Positions 17,042 to 25,491 of a stretch of 64,000 nt of DNA are shown here, piece after piece. Within the stretch, counting starts at the first letter, position 1; each line of letters starts with the position of its first letter. The stretch is from assembly GCA_046233135.1 (NCBI GenBank), contig JBJXHN010000002.1, positions 558,001-622,000 on the forward strand, in the 5' to 3' direction. The notes beneath the pieces were generated by a model that was given only the letters and a program-made list of their open reading frames with translations, made no database searches and was not told the DNA's origin. Position numbers and translations under genes: made by a program. This stretch comes from JBJXHN01 sp046233135. Its GTDB lineage: Bacteria; Pseudomonadota; Alphaproteobacteria; Rhodospirillales; Rhodospirillaceae.

Positions 17042-18535
17042 ATGAAACTCTCCTTTGGCAAGGCAGATCTCCCTTCTTCCGGCGCCGTGGCGCTGGGTGT
17101 TCTGGCCGGGGGCAAGCTGATGCCCCGGGGCGAAGCGCTTGACGAGGCGACCGGTGGGGCATTGACGCGGGCGATCAAGGCCTATGCGCCGTTCAAGGGG
17201 GACAAGGGCCAGCAGCTGACCGTTTCCGCTCCCGCCGGCGTGGAGCTGTCGCGGATCATTCTGATCGGTCTGGGCAAGCCCAAGGAGATCGACGCCAACG
17301 GCCTGGAAGCCTTCGGCGGCACCGCCCAGGCGGCCATCGTGCAAAGCATGGACACCAACGGCGCCATCCTGGTGGAAGCCGAAGGCACGGGCGAGCTGGA
17401 GCTGGCCGACGCGGCCGCCCGGGTCGCTGTCGGCGCCCTGCTGCGCAGCTACCGCTTCGACAAATACCGCACCAAGGAGAAGAAGGAGGACAAACCCCAG
17501 CTGAAGAAGCTGGCCGTTCTCTGTGACGACTCGGCGGCGGCGAAAAAGGCCTTCGCTCCCCTGGAAGCGGTCGCCGAGGGTGTGTTTTTCACCCGCGATC
17601 TGCTCAGCGAGCCGGCCAACATCCTCTACCCCGAATCCTTCGCCAAGCAGTGCGAGTCGCTGAAGGACCTGGGCATCGAGGTCGAGGTGCTGGGCGAGAA
17701 GGAGATGCGCAAGCTGGGCATGGGCGCCCTGCTGGGGGTCGCCCAGGGCAGCGCGCGCGAACCCAAGACCGTGGTCATGTCCTGGAAGGGCGGCAAGAAG
17801 GACGACGCTCCGCTGGCCTTCATCGGCAAGGGCGTCTGTTTCGATTCGGGCGGCATCTCCATCAAACCGGCCGGCGGCATGGAAGATATGAAGTGGGACA
17901 TGGGCGGCGCCGGCGTGGTTGCCGGATTGATGAAGGCCCTGGCCGGCCGCAAGGCCAAGGCCAACGTGGTCGGCCTGATCGGCCTGGTGGAAAACATGCC
18001 CTCCGGCACCGCCCAGCGGCCCGGTGACGTGGTCACCTCCATGAGCGGCCAGACCATCGAGGTGATCAACACCGACGCCGAGGGCCGGCTGGTGCTCTGC
18101 GACGTCATGCATTACTGCCAAGACCGCTTCAAGCCCAAGCTGATGGTCGATCTGGCGACCCTGACCGGGGCCATCATCATCGCCCTGGGCGGCGAGCATG
18201 CCGGCCTGTTCTCCAACGACGATGCCCTGTCCGCGGCCCTGGAAGCGGCCGGCAAGGGCACGGGGGAAAAGGTCTGGCGCCTGCCGATGAACGATGCCTA
18301 CGACAAGATGCTGGCGTCGGACATCGCCGACATGAAGAACGTCGGCAACCGCGAGGCCGGGTCGATCACCGCCGCCCAGTTCCTCGGCCGCTTCGTCGAG
18401 AAGACCCCCTGGGCGCATCTGGATATCGCCGGGGTGACCTGGTCGAAGAAGGATACGGCCATCGTGCCCAAGGGCGGCACGGCCTTCGGTGTCCGTCTGC
18501 TCGATCACTTCGTGGCCAGCGAACACGAAAAATAA
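17042..18535 (+). CDS. pepA: Leucyl aminopeptidase (M17)
   Basis: 497 residues of the cytosolic dizinc aminopeptidase family, which forms hexamers and releases N-terminal residues from peptides. In some bacteria it also binds DNA in dimer resolution. The catalytic C-terminal domain shows GKGVCFDSGGISIKP (metal Lys and Asp), the MKWDMGGA strand, and the signature NTDAEGRL with metal Asp and Glu and the bicarbonate-site Arg. The N-terminal macro-like domain covers about residues 1-160. A ribosome site AAGGACC lies seven bases before the start. In many Rhodospirillales pepA is followed by holC; here holC is 41 kb away at 60228. Confidence 0.96.
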   Translation: MKLSFGKADLPSSGAVALGVLAGGKLMPRGEALDEATGGALTRAIKAYAPFKGDKGQQLTVSAPAGVELSRIILIGLGKPKEIDANGLEAFGGTAQAAIVQSMDTNGAILVEAEGTGELELADAAARVAVGALLRSYRFDKYRTKEKKEDKPQLKKLAVLCDDSAAAKKAFAPLEAVAEGVFFTRDLLSEPANILYPESFAKQCESLKDLGIEVEVLGEKEMRKLGMGALLGVAQGSAREPKTVVMSWKGGKKDDAPLAFIGKGVCFDSGGISIKPAGGMEDMKWDMGGAGVVAGLMKALAGRKAKANVVGLIGLVENMPSGTAQRPGDVVTSMSGQTIEVINTDAEGRLVLCDVMHYCQDRFKPKLMVDLATLTGAIIIALGGEHAGLFSNDDALSAALEAAGKGTGEKVWRLPMNDAYDKMLASDIADMKNVGNREAGSITAAQFLGRFVEKTPWAHLDIAGVTWSKKDTAIVPKGGTAFGVRLLDHFVASEHEK

Positions 18536-18549
18536 GACCCGCCTCCCCT

Positions 18550-18579
18550 CCGGCCTTTCAATTTCTCTTGAAAGGCCGG
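18550..18579 (+). terminator. Probable pepA terminator hairpin
   Basis: A perfect 12-bp stem (CCGGCCTTTCAA / TTGAAAGGCCGG) with a 6-base loop, 15 bases after pepA. The tail (GTATTCATAAA) is only weakly U-rich, so efficiency is uncertain. Confidence 0.7.
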
Positions 18580-18693
18580 GTATTCATAAACGTCCCGCTT
18601 CTGTCCCCGGGCCATGGGGCCGTCCTGGTGGGGACGGGAGCAGAGGGGCCTTGCGCAGAGGGCGAGTTAAGTGCGCTTTGCTGGAGATTTTAT

Positions 18694-19350
18694 GTGCTCG
18701 CACTGATCAAATACACCTCGATTGCTCTTGTTGTCCTGATTCTTTCATGTGTCGCCTATGCGGTTGTGGGGTATTTCGATGCAATATCGGATGCCGAGGT
18801 TTTGAGGCAAAGAGCCGACGATCTGATCGCAGGGAAATATAGTGGGGAATCCCTGGGAGAGGAGCGTCTGCACCAACTGCTTCTGGTCCAGGATCCGGCA
18901 TTTTTTGAACACTCCGGGGTTGATTTTACCACGCCGGGTGCTGGCCTTACGACAATCTCGCAGTCTGTTTCAAAGCGGCTTGCCTTCACGACGTTCAAAC
19001 CCGGTATCGGCAAAATTCGGCAAACAGGGTACGCGCTGGGTCTCGAAAGCGTCCTCGGCAAGGATCAAATTCTGGCGCTTTGGCTCGATACGCTGGAGAT
19101 GGGAGAGGGACCGCATGGCTGGATGACGGGTTTCCATAAAAGTAGTGACGAGATTTATGGCAAGGCGCCGAACCATCTGAGTGATGAGGAGTTCTATAAG
19201 CTACTCGCCGTGCTGATCGCGCCTGGGAAATTCAATCTTATGGGGGATGATCCCGCTCTCTCCGAACGTGTCCGGAGGGTTTCCCGGTTGGTCGCGCATG
19301 CCTGCGTGCCTGAAAGCAATGGGGACGTCTGGTTGGAGGGGTGCCGGTAA
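18694..19350 (+). CDS. GT51-like peptidoglycan glycosyltransferase homologue, atypical active site
   Basis: A 218-residue protein from GTG 18694, chosen because GGAGA lies six bases upstream; a longer TTG start would run through the pepA hairpin. Residues 5-28 form one membrane anchor (SIALVVLILSCVAYAVVGYF). The rest resembles monofunctional glycosyltransferases: DPAFFEHSGVD (motif 1), GAGLTTISQSVSKRL (motif 2, normally GGSTITQQ), a KIRQTGYALGLE region, and an IYGKAPNHLSDEEFYKLLAV end like the YFGK..L...E motif. In motif 1 the catalytic Glu of the family's ED pair is Gln (VQD), so normal polymerase activity is doubtful. Base composition is lower in GC than its neighbours, hinting at transfer. 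Confidence 0.65.
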   Translation: MLALIKYTSIALVVLILSCVAYAVVGYFDAISDAEVLRQRADDLIAGKYSGESLGEERLHQLLLVQDPAFFEHSGVDFTTPGAGLTTISQSVSKRLAFTTFKPGIGKIRQTGYALGLESVLGKDQILALWLDTLEMGEGPHGWMTGFHKSSDEIYGKAPNHLSDEEFYKLLAVLIAPGKFNLMGDDPALSERVRRVSRLVAHACVPESNGDVWLEGCR

Positions 19351-19558
19351 TATCAATTTTTAGTAAACTATTATTTGAGGCAGATTCGCTTTGAGTTCCT
19401 TGGGCAGGATGTGACCGAAAAGAGAATTGTTTTTCTCGATTCATTCGACAGCGGATAGGGAATGGGAGAGGGCTATGTGGGGCAGGCTGGCGATGGGGTC
19501 CGTGGGGGCGCGGTGCAGGGGGGCGGGACCGGCGGAAATTTCCGCCGGCGGTGTTCTG

Positions 19559-20986
19559 ATGCGCCGTCTGGCGGCGGGGGTGGCGGTGCTGGCTCTGTCG
19601 GCCTGTGCGGCCATGGAACAGCGGACGGCGCTCCCCGCGCCGGTGGAGGCGCCGCCGCCGGCTGAGCCGGTGGCCGTGGCGCCGCCGCCCATCCCCCAGG
19701 GTCCCGTGGCCGTTGCCGCCCTGCTGCCCCTGTCCGGTCGTCTCGCGGCGGTGGGGGCGGAGTTGCAGGCCGGGCTGATGTCCATGCCCACGCGGCCGGA
19801 CGTGCGGCTGGTGATCTCCGATACCGGCGGGACGGTGGCCGGGGCGCAGGCGGCCATGGGGGCGGCTATCGCCAACGGGGCGGTGGCGGTGATCGGCCCG
19901 TTGCTGCGCGATAACGCCCAAGCGGTGCGCGCGGCGGCGGCACAGGCCGGGATGCCGGTGCTTGCCCTGACCAACACGGCGTCGGTGGCCGGTGAGACGG
20001 TGGCCGTTCTCGGCCATGCGCCCGCCCAGCAGGTGGACCAGGTGCTGCACGCTGCGGCCGAGGAGGGGCGCACCCGGGTGGCGGTGATCGCTCCCGATTC
20101 CGCTTACAGCCGGCTGGCCCTGACGGCGGCCCAGCAGACGTCCGGGGTGTCGGTGGTCAGTCAGACCCTGTATCCACCCGGCACCGACTATAATGCGCTC
20201 AGCGGCATCGTGCGGGGGGCGATGGCGTCGTCGGCGGATGCGGTGCTGCTGCCCACCGGGGGGCTGGACCTGATCGGCCTGTCTTCTTGGGTGGCCCACC
20301 ATGGCGGTGGCCTGCGCGGCGCCCGCATGCTGGGGACCGACCTGTGGGAAAGCGCGCCGCGCTTCGAACGCGAGGTGTCCCTGCGCAACGGCTGGTTCAC
20401 CTCAACCCTGCCGGCTCAGGTGAACGCTCCGCCGGTCATGGCGGAAACGGCGGACGATATGGCTGCTTCCGGGGGGCCGCAGATGGAAGTGGCGGCCTCT
20501 TCCGAGGCGGACGGCCCGGGCGGACCGGATCCCGAAACCGCGGCCGGTGGCGCCGGTACCGAAGGCGGTGCGGGGGATACCGCCGCCGCGTCGGACGAGG
20601 TGGAGACGCCGCCCGAGGTGCGGACGCCGGCCATGCCGACCAGTCTTCAGGCCCTGGTGATGGATGCGCACGCTCTGGTCCGGGCCTGGAGCCAGGACCG
20701 CAGTGCGCCGTTGCAGACGTGGCTGCATCGCCCGGGCGGTTTCTCGGGCGCCAGCGGCCTGTTCCGCATCGGCGAGAACGGGACGGTGGAGCGTTTCTAT
20801 AACGTGTTGCAGCTGGGTGCGCAGGGTCTGGTGGAGGTCAAGACCGCCCCGCCGGCCTTCCCCGATACCGCCGAGATGCCGGTGCGCCTGGAACGCAATA
20901 GTATCCTGCCGGAAGCGCTCGGCCCGTCGCCCGACGACGAGGAGGAGATGCTGGAGGAAACGCCTCCGGGCGCGCCGGCCACCTGA
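19559..20986 (+). CDS. LpoA-like penicillin-binding-protein activator lipoprotein
   Basis: 475 residues from ATG 19559, which gives a lipoprotein signal (MRRLAAGVAVLALSACA; lipobox LSAC). A Pro/Ala-rich linker follows to about residue 45. The rest is a type I periplasmic-binding fold of the COG3107 group (VAALLPLSGRLAAVGAELQ, NGAVAVIGPLLRDNAQAV, VAVIAPDSAYSRLA). It contains a ~75-residue Gly/Ala/Glu-rich acidic insertion near residues 300-370, inside the fold. In gammaproteobacteria LpoA activates PBP1A from the outer membrane; in alphaproteobacteria the role is inferred. No clear ribosome site is seen; a palindrome GGCGGAAATTTCCGCC (19531-19546) lies before the start. Confidence 0.75.
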   Translation: MRRLAAGVAVLALSACAAMEQRTALPAPVEAPPPAEPVAVAPPPIPQGPVAVAALLPLSGRLAAVGAELQAGLMSMPTRPDVRLVISDTGGTVAGAQAAMGAAIANGAVAVIGPLLRDNAQAVRAAAAQAGMPVLALTNTASVAGETVAVLGHAPAQQVDQVLHAAAEEGRTRVAVIAPDSAYSRLALTAAQQTSGVSVVSQTLYPPGTDYNALSGIVRGAMASSADAVLLPTGGLDLIGLSSWVAHHGGGLRGARMLGTDLWESAPRFEREVSLRNGWFTSTLPAQVNAPPVMAETADDMAASGGPQMEVAASSEADGPGGPDPETAAGGAGTEGGAGDTAAASDEVETPPEVRTPAMPTSLQALVMDAHALVRAWSQDRSAPLQTWLHRPGGFSGASGLFRIGENGTVERFYNVLQLGAQGLVEVKTAPPAFPDTAEMPVRLERNSILPEALGPSPDDEEEMLEETPPGAPAT

Positions 20987-21003
20987 AACGCTGACCATAA
21001 AAT

Positions 21004-21062
21004 TTTGGACCAAAGTATCAGCCTGAAATCGATCCCGATTTCAGGCTGATACTTTGATCTAA
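21004..21062. terminator. Bidirectional terminator / family 1 repeat, copy E (half-element)
   Basis: A perfect 20-bp stem (21013-21032 with 21037-21056) around a 4-base loop lies between two converging genes. Read on the minus strand it begins TTAGATCAAAG and ends CTTTGGTCCAAAA, like the first module of the family 1 repeats (TTAGATCAAA...TTTGATCTAA around an ATCGATTT core). It serves as a natural terminator for both sides. Confidence 0.75.
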
Positions 21063-23554
21063 CGCAGGAGCCGTTCGGTTTGCAGGCGCAGGAACTCGCG
21101 GAATTCCGGGACCGGCAGGGGGCGGCTGAACAGGAAGCCCTGGAAGTGGTTGCACTGGCGGTCGTTCAGGAAGATCGCCTGGTCCTTGCTTTCCACTCCC
21201 TCGGCCACCACCGAGAAGCCCAGGTTCTGGGCCAGGGCGATGATGGTGGAGACGATGGCCGCGTCCTTGGAACTGACCAGCACGTCGCGGACGAAGGTCT
21301 GGTCGATCTTCAGCGTGTCCACCGGGAAGGTCTTCAGGTAGTTCAGCGATGAATAGCCGGTGCCGAAGTCGTCGATGGACAGGGTGATCCCCAGCTCCTT
21401 CAGGGCATGCAGGGTGGTCACCGCATGTTCGACGTCGCCAGTCATCACCGTTTCGGTGATTTCCAGGTCCAGGCTGGCCGAATCCATTTCCGTCTCGCTC
21501 AGGATCTGGGCCACCGAATCCACCAGGGTCTGATCCTGGAACTGGCGCGGGCTGACATTGACGGAGACCGACGGGATCAGCAGCCCCTCCGACCGCCATT
21601 CCATCAGCTGGGTGCAGGCCTGGCGCAGGGTCCAGCGGCCCATGGGGATGATCAGCCCCGAATCCTCGGCCAGCGGGATGAATTCCGCCGGACTGACCAA
21701 GCCCATGGCGGGATGGCGCCAGCGGATCAGCGCTTCGGCCCCCAGCAGGCGGCCGTCATTGTCCACCTTGGGCTGGTAGAACAGCTCGAACTCGTTGCGG
21801 GCCAGGGCGTGGCGCAGGTCGTTTTCCATGGTCAGCAGGGCCATGGAGCGCTGGGCCATGTCGGGGGTGAAGGCGGCGTAGCGCTGCTCCCCACCCTTCT
21901 TGGCCTGGTACATGGCCACGTCGGCGTTGCGCAGCAGCTCCCCGGCGGAGGAGGAGTCTTCGGGGAAGAAGGTGATACCGATGGAGGGAATGCAGAACAC
22001 TTCCGTCCCGCCCACCGGGAAGGGTTCGGACAGGGAGTGCAGGATCTTTTCCGCCACGTTGATGCCGGCATTGCGGCTTTCCACGTTGGACAGCACGACG
22101 ATGAACTCGTCGCCGCCCAGCCGGCCCACGGAATCGGAGATGCGCACGCAGTTGCGCAGCCGCCGGGCGCACAGCTTCAGCACCTCGTCGCCCACCGCGT
22201 GGCCATAGGAATCGTTGATCTGCTTGAAGCGGTCCAGGTCCAGGAACAGGACGCAGACGCCCTTTTCGTTGCGCCGGGCCAGATGCATCGCCTGTTCCAG
22301 CCGGTCCATGATCAGGTGCCGGTTGGGCAGGTGGGTCAGCATGTCGAAGTTGGCCTGGAAGCGGATGTGCTCCTCATCACGCTTGCGCTGGGTGATGTCG
22401 GTGATGGCCACCACGTAGTGGGTGATCGCCTCTGTCTTGTTGCGCACGGCCGTGACGGTCATTTCGCCGTTATAGGGGGTGCCGGTCTTGCGCTCGCCCC
22501 AGATTTCGCCGCGCCACAGGCCCTTCTCGTTCACGTCCGCCAGCACGCCGTCCATGAAGGCGCTTTCGTGCAGGCCGCTGGCCAGCAGCGTCGGTGGCCG
22601 GCCTTCCATTTCCTTGCAGGTGAAGCCCGACAGCTTTTCATAGGCCGGGTTGACCGTGCGCACCCGGCCGTCGCGGGTCAGGATGACGATGCCTTCGGCC
22701 ACGCTGTTGAACACCTTGGCCAGCAGGCGCAGGGTTTCCTGGGCGCGGCGCTGTTCGGTGATGTCTTCGACCGTGCCTTCGTAATACAGGACCTCGCCTT
22801 CCGGACCCATCACGCAGCGGGCGTTTTCGGTGATCCAGATGCGGCCGCCGTCGCGGCGGAAGACCTCGGCGGTGAAGTCGCGGACCTGGCCGTCCTCGCG
22901 CATCAGCCGCTTGAATTCCAGGCGGCGGGAGCGGTCCACATACAGCTGGTTGCCGATGTCGGTGAAGGTGGCGATCAGCTCCAGCGGGTTGTCGAAGCCG
23001 TAGATGCGGGCCAGCGCCGGGTTGGCGTCCAGATAGGTGCCGTCGGGGGTGGTCTGATAGATGCCCTCCACCGCATTCTCGAAGATCGCGCGGTATTTGG
23101 CCTCGGCGGCCAGCAGGGCCTGTTCGGCGCGGTGCTGGACGGAAATGTCGCGGGTGGTGGCGACCAGCAGCGGGTGGTCTTCCCGGGTCAGCGGCGAAAA
23201 GCGCAGCGAGACCACCCGTTCCTTGCCGTCCTCGCGGTTCGACAGGCGGACCACCCGGCGTACCGGTACGCCCCCGTGCACGTGATTGGCCCCGGTGATG
23301 ATGCGGGCCACCGCCGCCGCGTCGCCGCGGTCCAGGTAGCCGGCAAAGCCGGTGCCCACCAGGGTCTCGTGCGGACAGTCGAAGACGTTGCCCAGGGCCG
23401 GGTTGGCATGAATGATCACCCCGTCCCGAAGAACCGCAGCGCCCACGGGAAGGGTGTCGACAATTGCCCGGAACAGGGGGGCCGGCAGGGCATCTCCCAG
23501 CGGATCGGGCTGGGGAGGGGAGGGGGGGGAAACTGGCGTTGTCGCCTCTGGCAC
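21059..23554 (-). CDS. PAS-PAS-PAS-GGDEF-EAL cyclic-di-GMP protein
   Basis: 831 residues, no membrane segment. Three PAS domains (about residues 25-140, 145-270, 275-395; the PAC-like ends read GTVEDITEQRRAQE and AITDITQRKRDEE). A GGDEF domain follows with an intact RLGGDEF active site and the DLDRFKQINDSYGHAVGDEV region. A C-terminal EAL domain has EALIRW, the DDFGTGYSS loop and KIDQTFVRD. Both catalytic signatures are intact, so it could make or degrade c-di-GMP, with PAS domains sensing a small ligand or redox state. It lies alone, converging with the LpoA-like gene and downstream of the hydrogenase operon on the same strand. Confidence 0.93.
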   Translation of the reverse strand: MPEATTPVSPPSPPQPDPLGDALPAPLFRAIVDTLPVGAAVLRDGVIIHANPALGNVFDCPHETLVGTGFAGYLDRGDAAAVARIITGANHVHGGVPVRRVVRLSNREDGKERVVSLRFSPLTREDHPLLVATTRDISVQHRAEQALLAAEAKYRAIFENAVEGIYQTTPDGTYLDANPALARIYGFDNPLELIATFTDIGNQLYVDRSRRLEFKRLMREDGQVRDFTAEVFRRDGGRIWITENARCVMGPEGEVLYYEGTVEDITEQRRAQETLRLLAKVFNSVAEGIVILTRDGRVRTVNPAYEKLSGFTCKEMEGRPPTLLASGLHESAFMDGVLADVNEKGLWRGEIWGERKTGTPYNGEMTVTAVRNKTEAITHYVVAITDITQRKRDEEHIRFQANFDMLTHLPNRHLIMDRLEQAMHLARRNEKGVCVLFLDLDRFKQINDSYGHAVGDEVLKLCARRLRNCVRISDSVGRLGGDEFIVVLSNVESRNAGINVAEKILHSLSEPFPVGGTEVFCIPSIGITFFPEDSSSAGELLRNADVAMYQAKKGGEQRYAAFTPDMAQRSMALLTMENDLRHALARNEFELFYQPKVDNDGRLLGAEALIRWRHPAMGLVSPAEFIPLAEDSGLIIPMGRWTLRQACTQLMEWRSEGLLIPSVSVNVSPRQFQDQTLVDSVAQILSETEMDSASLDLEITETVMTGDVEHAVTTLHALKELGITLSIDDFGTGYSSLNYLKTFPVDTLKIDQTFVRDVLVSSKDAAIVSTIIALAQNLGFSVVAEGVESKDQAIFLNDRQCNHFQGFLFSRPLPVPEFREFLRLQTERLLR

Positions 23555-23876
23555 GCAGGAAACTCCTCAGGGACCGCGCTGGGGGAGGGAAGTGTAACGG
23601 TCGCCCATCCCCTCCGACAATATGACTGGGCCTATGGCCTTCACCATACTACACCGCGCGGGGGAAGGCTTTAGGCTATCAACCTTAGCCTCCGACTCCT
23701 CTGCTGGGTCAAGAGGAGGGAACAAAAAAAGGCACAACCGCTGTCCCTTTCTCCATATCCACAACCATGGCGCGGTATTTCTGAGGCCGAAAGTGCGAAA
23801 AAATATTTCGAATTCGATAAGATAACCAGGTTTTCAATATTATTTCGGGTATAAAACAAAGTTATCGAGTGTGACG
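23555..23876. other. AT-rich intergenic region between hybE and the GGDEF-EAL gene
   Basis: 322 bases with no gene. The right half (23800-23870) is markedly AT-rich compared with its surroundings and could hold the promoter of the GGDEF-EAL gene. A 7-bp hairpin (CTCCTCT ... AGAGGAG) lies near 23695-23718. Confidence 0.4.
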
Positions 23877-24440
23877 TTATGTGGATTCGGAGCCTCGGTC
23901 CAGCCCGGCGAGGCCCGTCAGGGCGTCTCGCCGGTCCCGGGCGGCGAGGGCGTGGCGGGCGGCTTTGGCCGTCAGCTGGCCGGCGGTCGGCGGGGTGGCT
24001 GCGTCCTTCCTGGGGGCCATCAGGTGATCCACCGCGCCCCGGGCGACGCGCCGGGCGTGGTCCTGGTCTTCCAGAAATGGCAGGGGGCTGAACAGGGCCA
24101 GATGCTGATAGGGGCCGAACAGGGTTTCCGTTTCCACCACCATGTCCACCGGACCGGCGGGGAAGCTGTGGGCGACGATGCTGCCCTGGCCCTTGTCCAG
24201 CCAGGCGGTGGCCGACCGGGCGATATGCACCAGGTCCAGGAACCAGGGGGTGACCAGCGCGCCCACCCAGCCCTTTTCCCAGGGCACGAAGCCCACCGCC
24301 TCCACGGCCAGGCGGGGGTTGCAGACCGGCACGCCGGCCATCTGGCCGGCGTGGATCTGGCGGAAGGTGTCCTCCAGCCGCGTCAGGCGGTGGGCCAGCA
24401 CGGGATCGGCGAAGGGGGGATCGCTCATGGGACCGGTCAT
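23877..24440 (-). CDS. hybE: Hydrogenase assembly chaperone HybE
   Basis: 187 residues of the HybE/HupJ-related family that helps mature the Tat-exported small subunit of Hyb-type hydrogenases. The signature core NPRLAVEAVGFVPW ... GALVTPWFLDLVHI and the FPAGPVDMVV segment are present, as is the LFSPLPFLEDQDHA end. The start at 24440 overlaps the hypC stop by an ATGA junction, indicating translational coupling. It is the last gene of the hydrogenase operon. The C-terminal ~50 residues are a low-complexity Ala/Arg extension. Confidence 0.85.
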   Translation of the reverse strand: MTGPMSDPPFADPVLAHRLTRLEDTFRQIHAGQMAGVPVCNPRLAVEAVGFVPWEKGWVGALVTPWFLDLVHIARSATAWLDKGQGSIVAHSFPAGPVDMVVETETLFGPYQHLALFSPLPFLEDQDHARRVARGAVDHLMAPRKDAATPPTAGQLTAKAARHALAARDRRDALTGLAGLDRGSEST

Positions 24441-24673
24441 GCCGCCGGGCCGTCCGGACCGGTGGCCAGACCGAACCACTGTTCGGCTTCGGCGGCCTGT
24501 TCGGCCGAGACCTTCTGGAAGGCGAAATCGCCGACCTGAACCAGGACGTGATCGCCGACGGCCACGGCCTCGTCCATCAGCAGCAGGCTGACCTGACGCT
24601 GCCGGTCGCCATAGGCCACCAGGGCGGTCAGGCCGTCGGTTTCCAGAACGCGATAGGGGGCGGACAGGCACAT
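24437..24673 (-). CDS. hypC: HypC/HybG-family hydrogenase maturation chaperone
   Basis: 78 residues. It begins MCLSAPYRVLE, with the essential Cys2 that binds the iron-cyanide intermediate and the large-subunit precursor. The OB-fold core (GDRQRQVSLLLMDEAVAVGDHVLVQVGDFAFQKV) is typical of HypC, HupF and HybG. Within a hyb operon it is likely the dedicated HybG-type chaperone for the large subunit. The start follows ATCCC without a strong ribosome site, 144 bases from hybD. Confidence 0.88.
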   Translation of the reverse strand: MCLSAPYRVLETDGLTALVAYGDRQRQVSLLLMDEAVAVGDHVLVQVGDFAFQKVSAEQAAEAEQWFGLATGPDGPAA

Positions 24674-24741
24674 GGGATCACGCGGGCTCCACGACCGGTT
24701 TGAAACGCAAACACCGACCGACGGCAGTCGGTCGGCAAGGC

Positions 24742-24790
24742 CAAGCGGCCGCCGCGCCCTATGGCGCGAAAAGCCTGCGTGGCGAACGCA
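24742..24790 (+). repeat. Intergenic repeat family 2, partial copy
   Basis: GGCCGCCGCGCC-CTAT-GGCGCGAAAAGCCTGCGTG in the hybD-hypC gap matches the right half of the two full copies (32521-32602 and, inverted, 36844-36921). It includes the CGCGCC/GGCGCG hairpin. Confidence 0.5.
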
Positions 24791-24817
24791 GTACAATCGA
24801 CGGAACGCCGATTGGTC

Positions 24818-25336
24818 TCAATGTCCCGTTCCGGCGCCGGACGGAACGGATGAGTCGGCTTTCAGGCGCGGGGCGAGGCCGATGCCGGCCATTTCCTCGA
24901 CCGCCATTTCCACCAGATGCTCGCATTTGCGGCTGATCAGGTCGGACAGCATCATGCCGGTGCCCAGGGCTTCGGGCACCACCCCCAGCACGGTCACCCG
25001 GGGGGGCTTCTGGCCCATCAGGGTCAGGGTGGCCAGCACGTCGGACAGGCTCAGCTGGTGGGGGGAAATCTTCTGCCGGAAGAAGGCCGGCACCTGTTCG
25101 TCGACCAGACGGACCAGGGTGCCCGGCTCCTCGCCGGTCTTCACCGCGTCCAGCACGATGATGTGGTCGCGGTCGGACAGCAGGTTCAGCATGTCCATGC
25201 CGGCGGTGCCGCCATCGGCAGCTTCGACGCCGGGGGCCAGATCGTAGCGGTCGACCACCGCTTCCATGGCGCGGACTCCCACGCCTTCATCCATCAGCAG
25301 GATGTTGCCCAGGCCCAACAGCAGTACGTTCATCAT
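24818..25336 (-). CDS. hybD: Hydrogenase maturation endopeptidase HybD
   Basis: About 172 residues. This protease removes the C-terminal peptide of the large subunit once nickel is inserted. Counting from the second Met (25333), the nickel-binding Glu is residue 16 (LLMDEGVG), as in E. coli HybD, and the other ligands fit VLDAV and SPHQLS. Two adjacent ATGs (25336 and 25333) follow AAGGA, so the exact start is ambiguous. It lies downstream of a terminator-like hairpin after hybC, so expression may be by read-through. Confidence 0.92.
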   Translation of the reverse strand: MMNVLLLGLGNILLMDEGVGVRAMEAVVDRYDLAPGVEAADGGTAGMDMLNLLSDRDHIIVLDAVKTGEEPGTLVRLVDEQVPAFFRQKISPHQLSLSDVLATLTLMGQKPPRVTVLGVVPEALGTGMMLSDLISRKCEHLVEMAVEEMAGIGLAPRLKADSSVPSGAGTGH

Positions 25337-25440
25337 ACAGTCCTTTTCCGGCCCCTTGCGGGTGCCCCTCTTGTCGCCGATCGTTGGTGGCCTGTCATCT
25401 GGCGCGGGGGGATTTGCGGCCGGTACCATTCCGAATGGAT

Positions 25441-25478
25441 ACAAAACGAAAATCCCCCGGCCCGAACGGCCGGGGGAG
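25441..25478 (-). terminator. Terminator-like hairpin between hybC and hybD
   Basis: A perfect 10-bp stem (TCCCCCGGCC / GGCCGGGGGA) with 5-base loop, followed on the minus strand by TTTTCGTTTTG. It would cut or reduce transcription between the structural genes hybOABC and the maturation genes hybD-hypC-hybE. Confidence 0.85.
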
Positions 25479-25491
25479 CAGTATAGACAGA

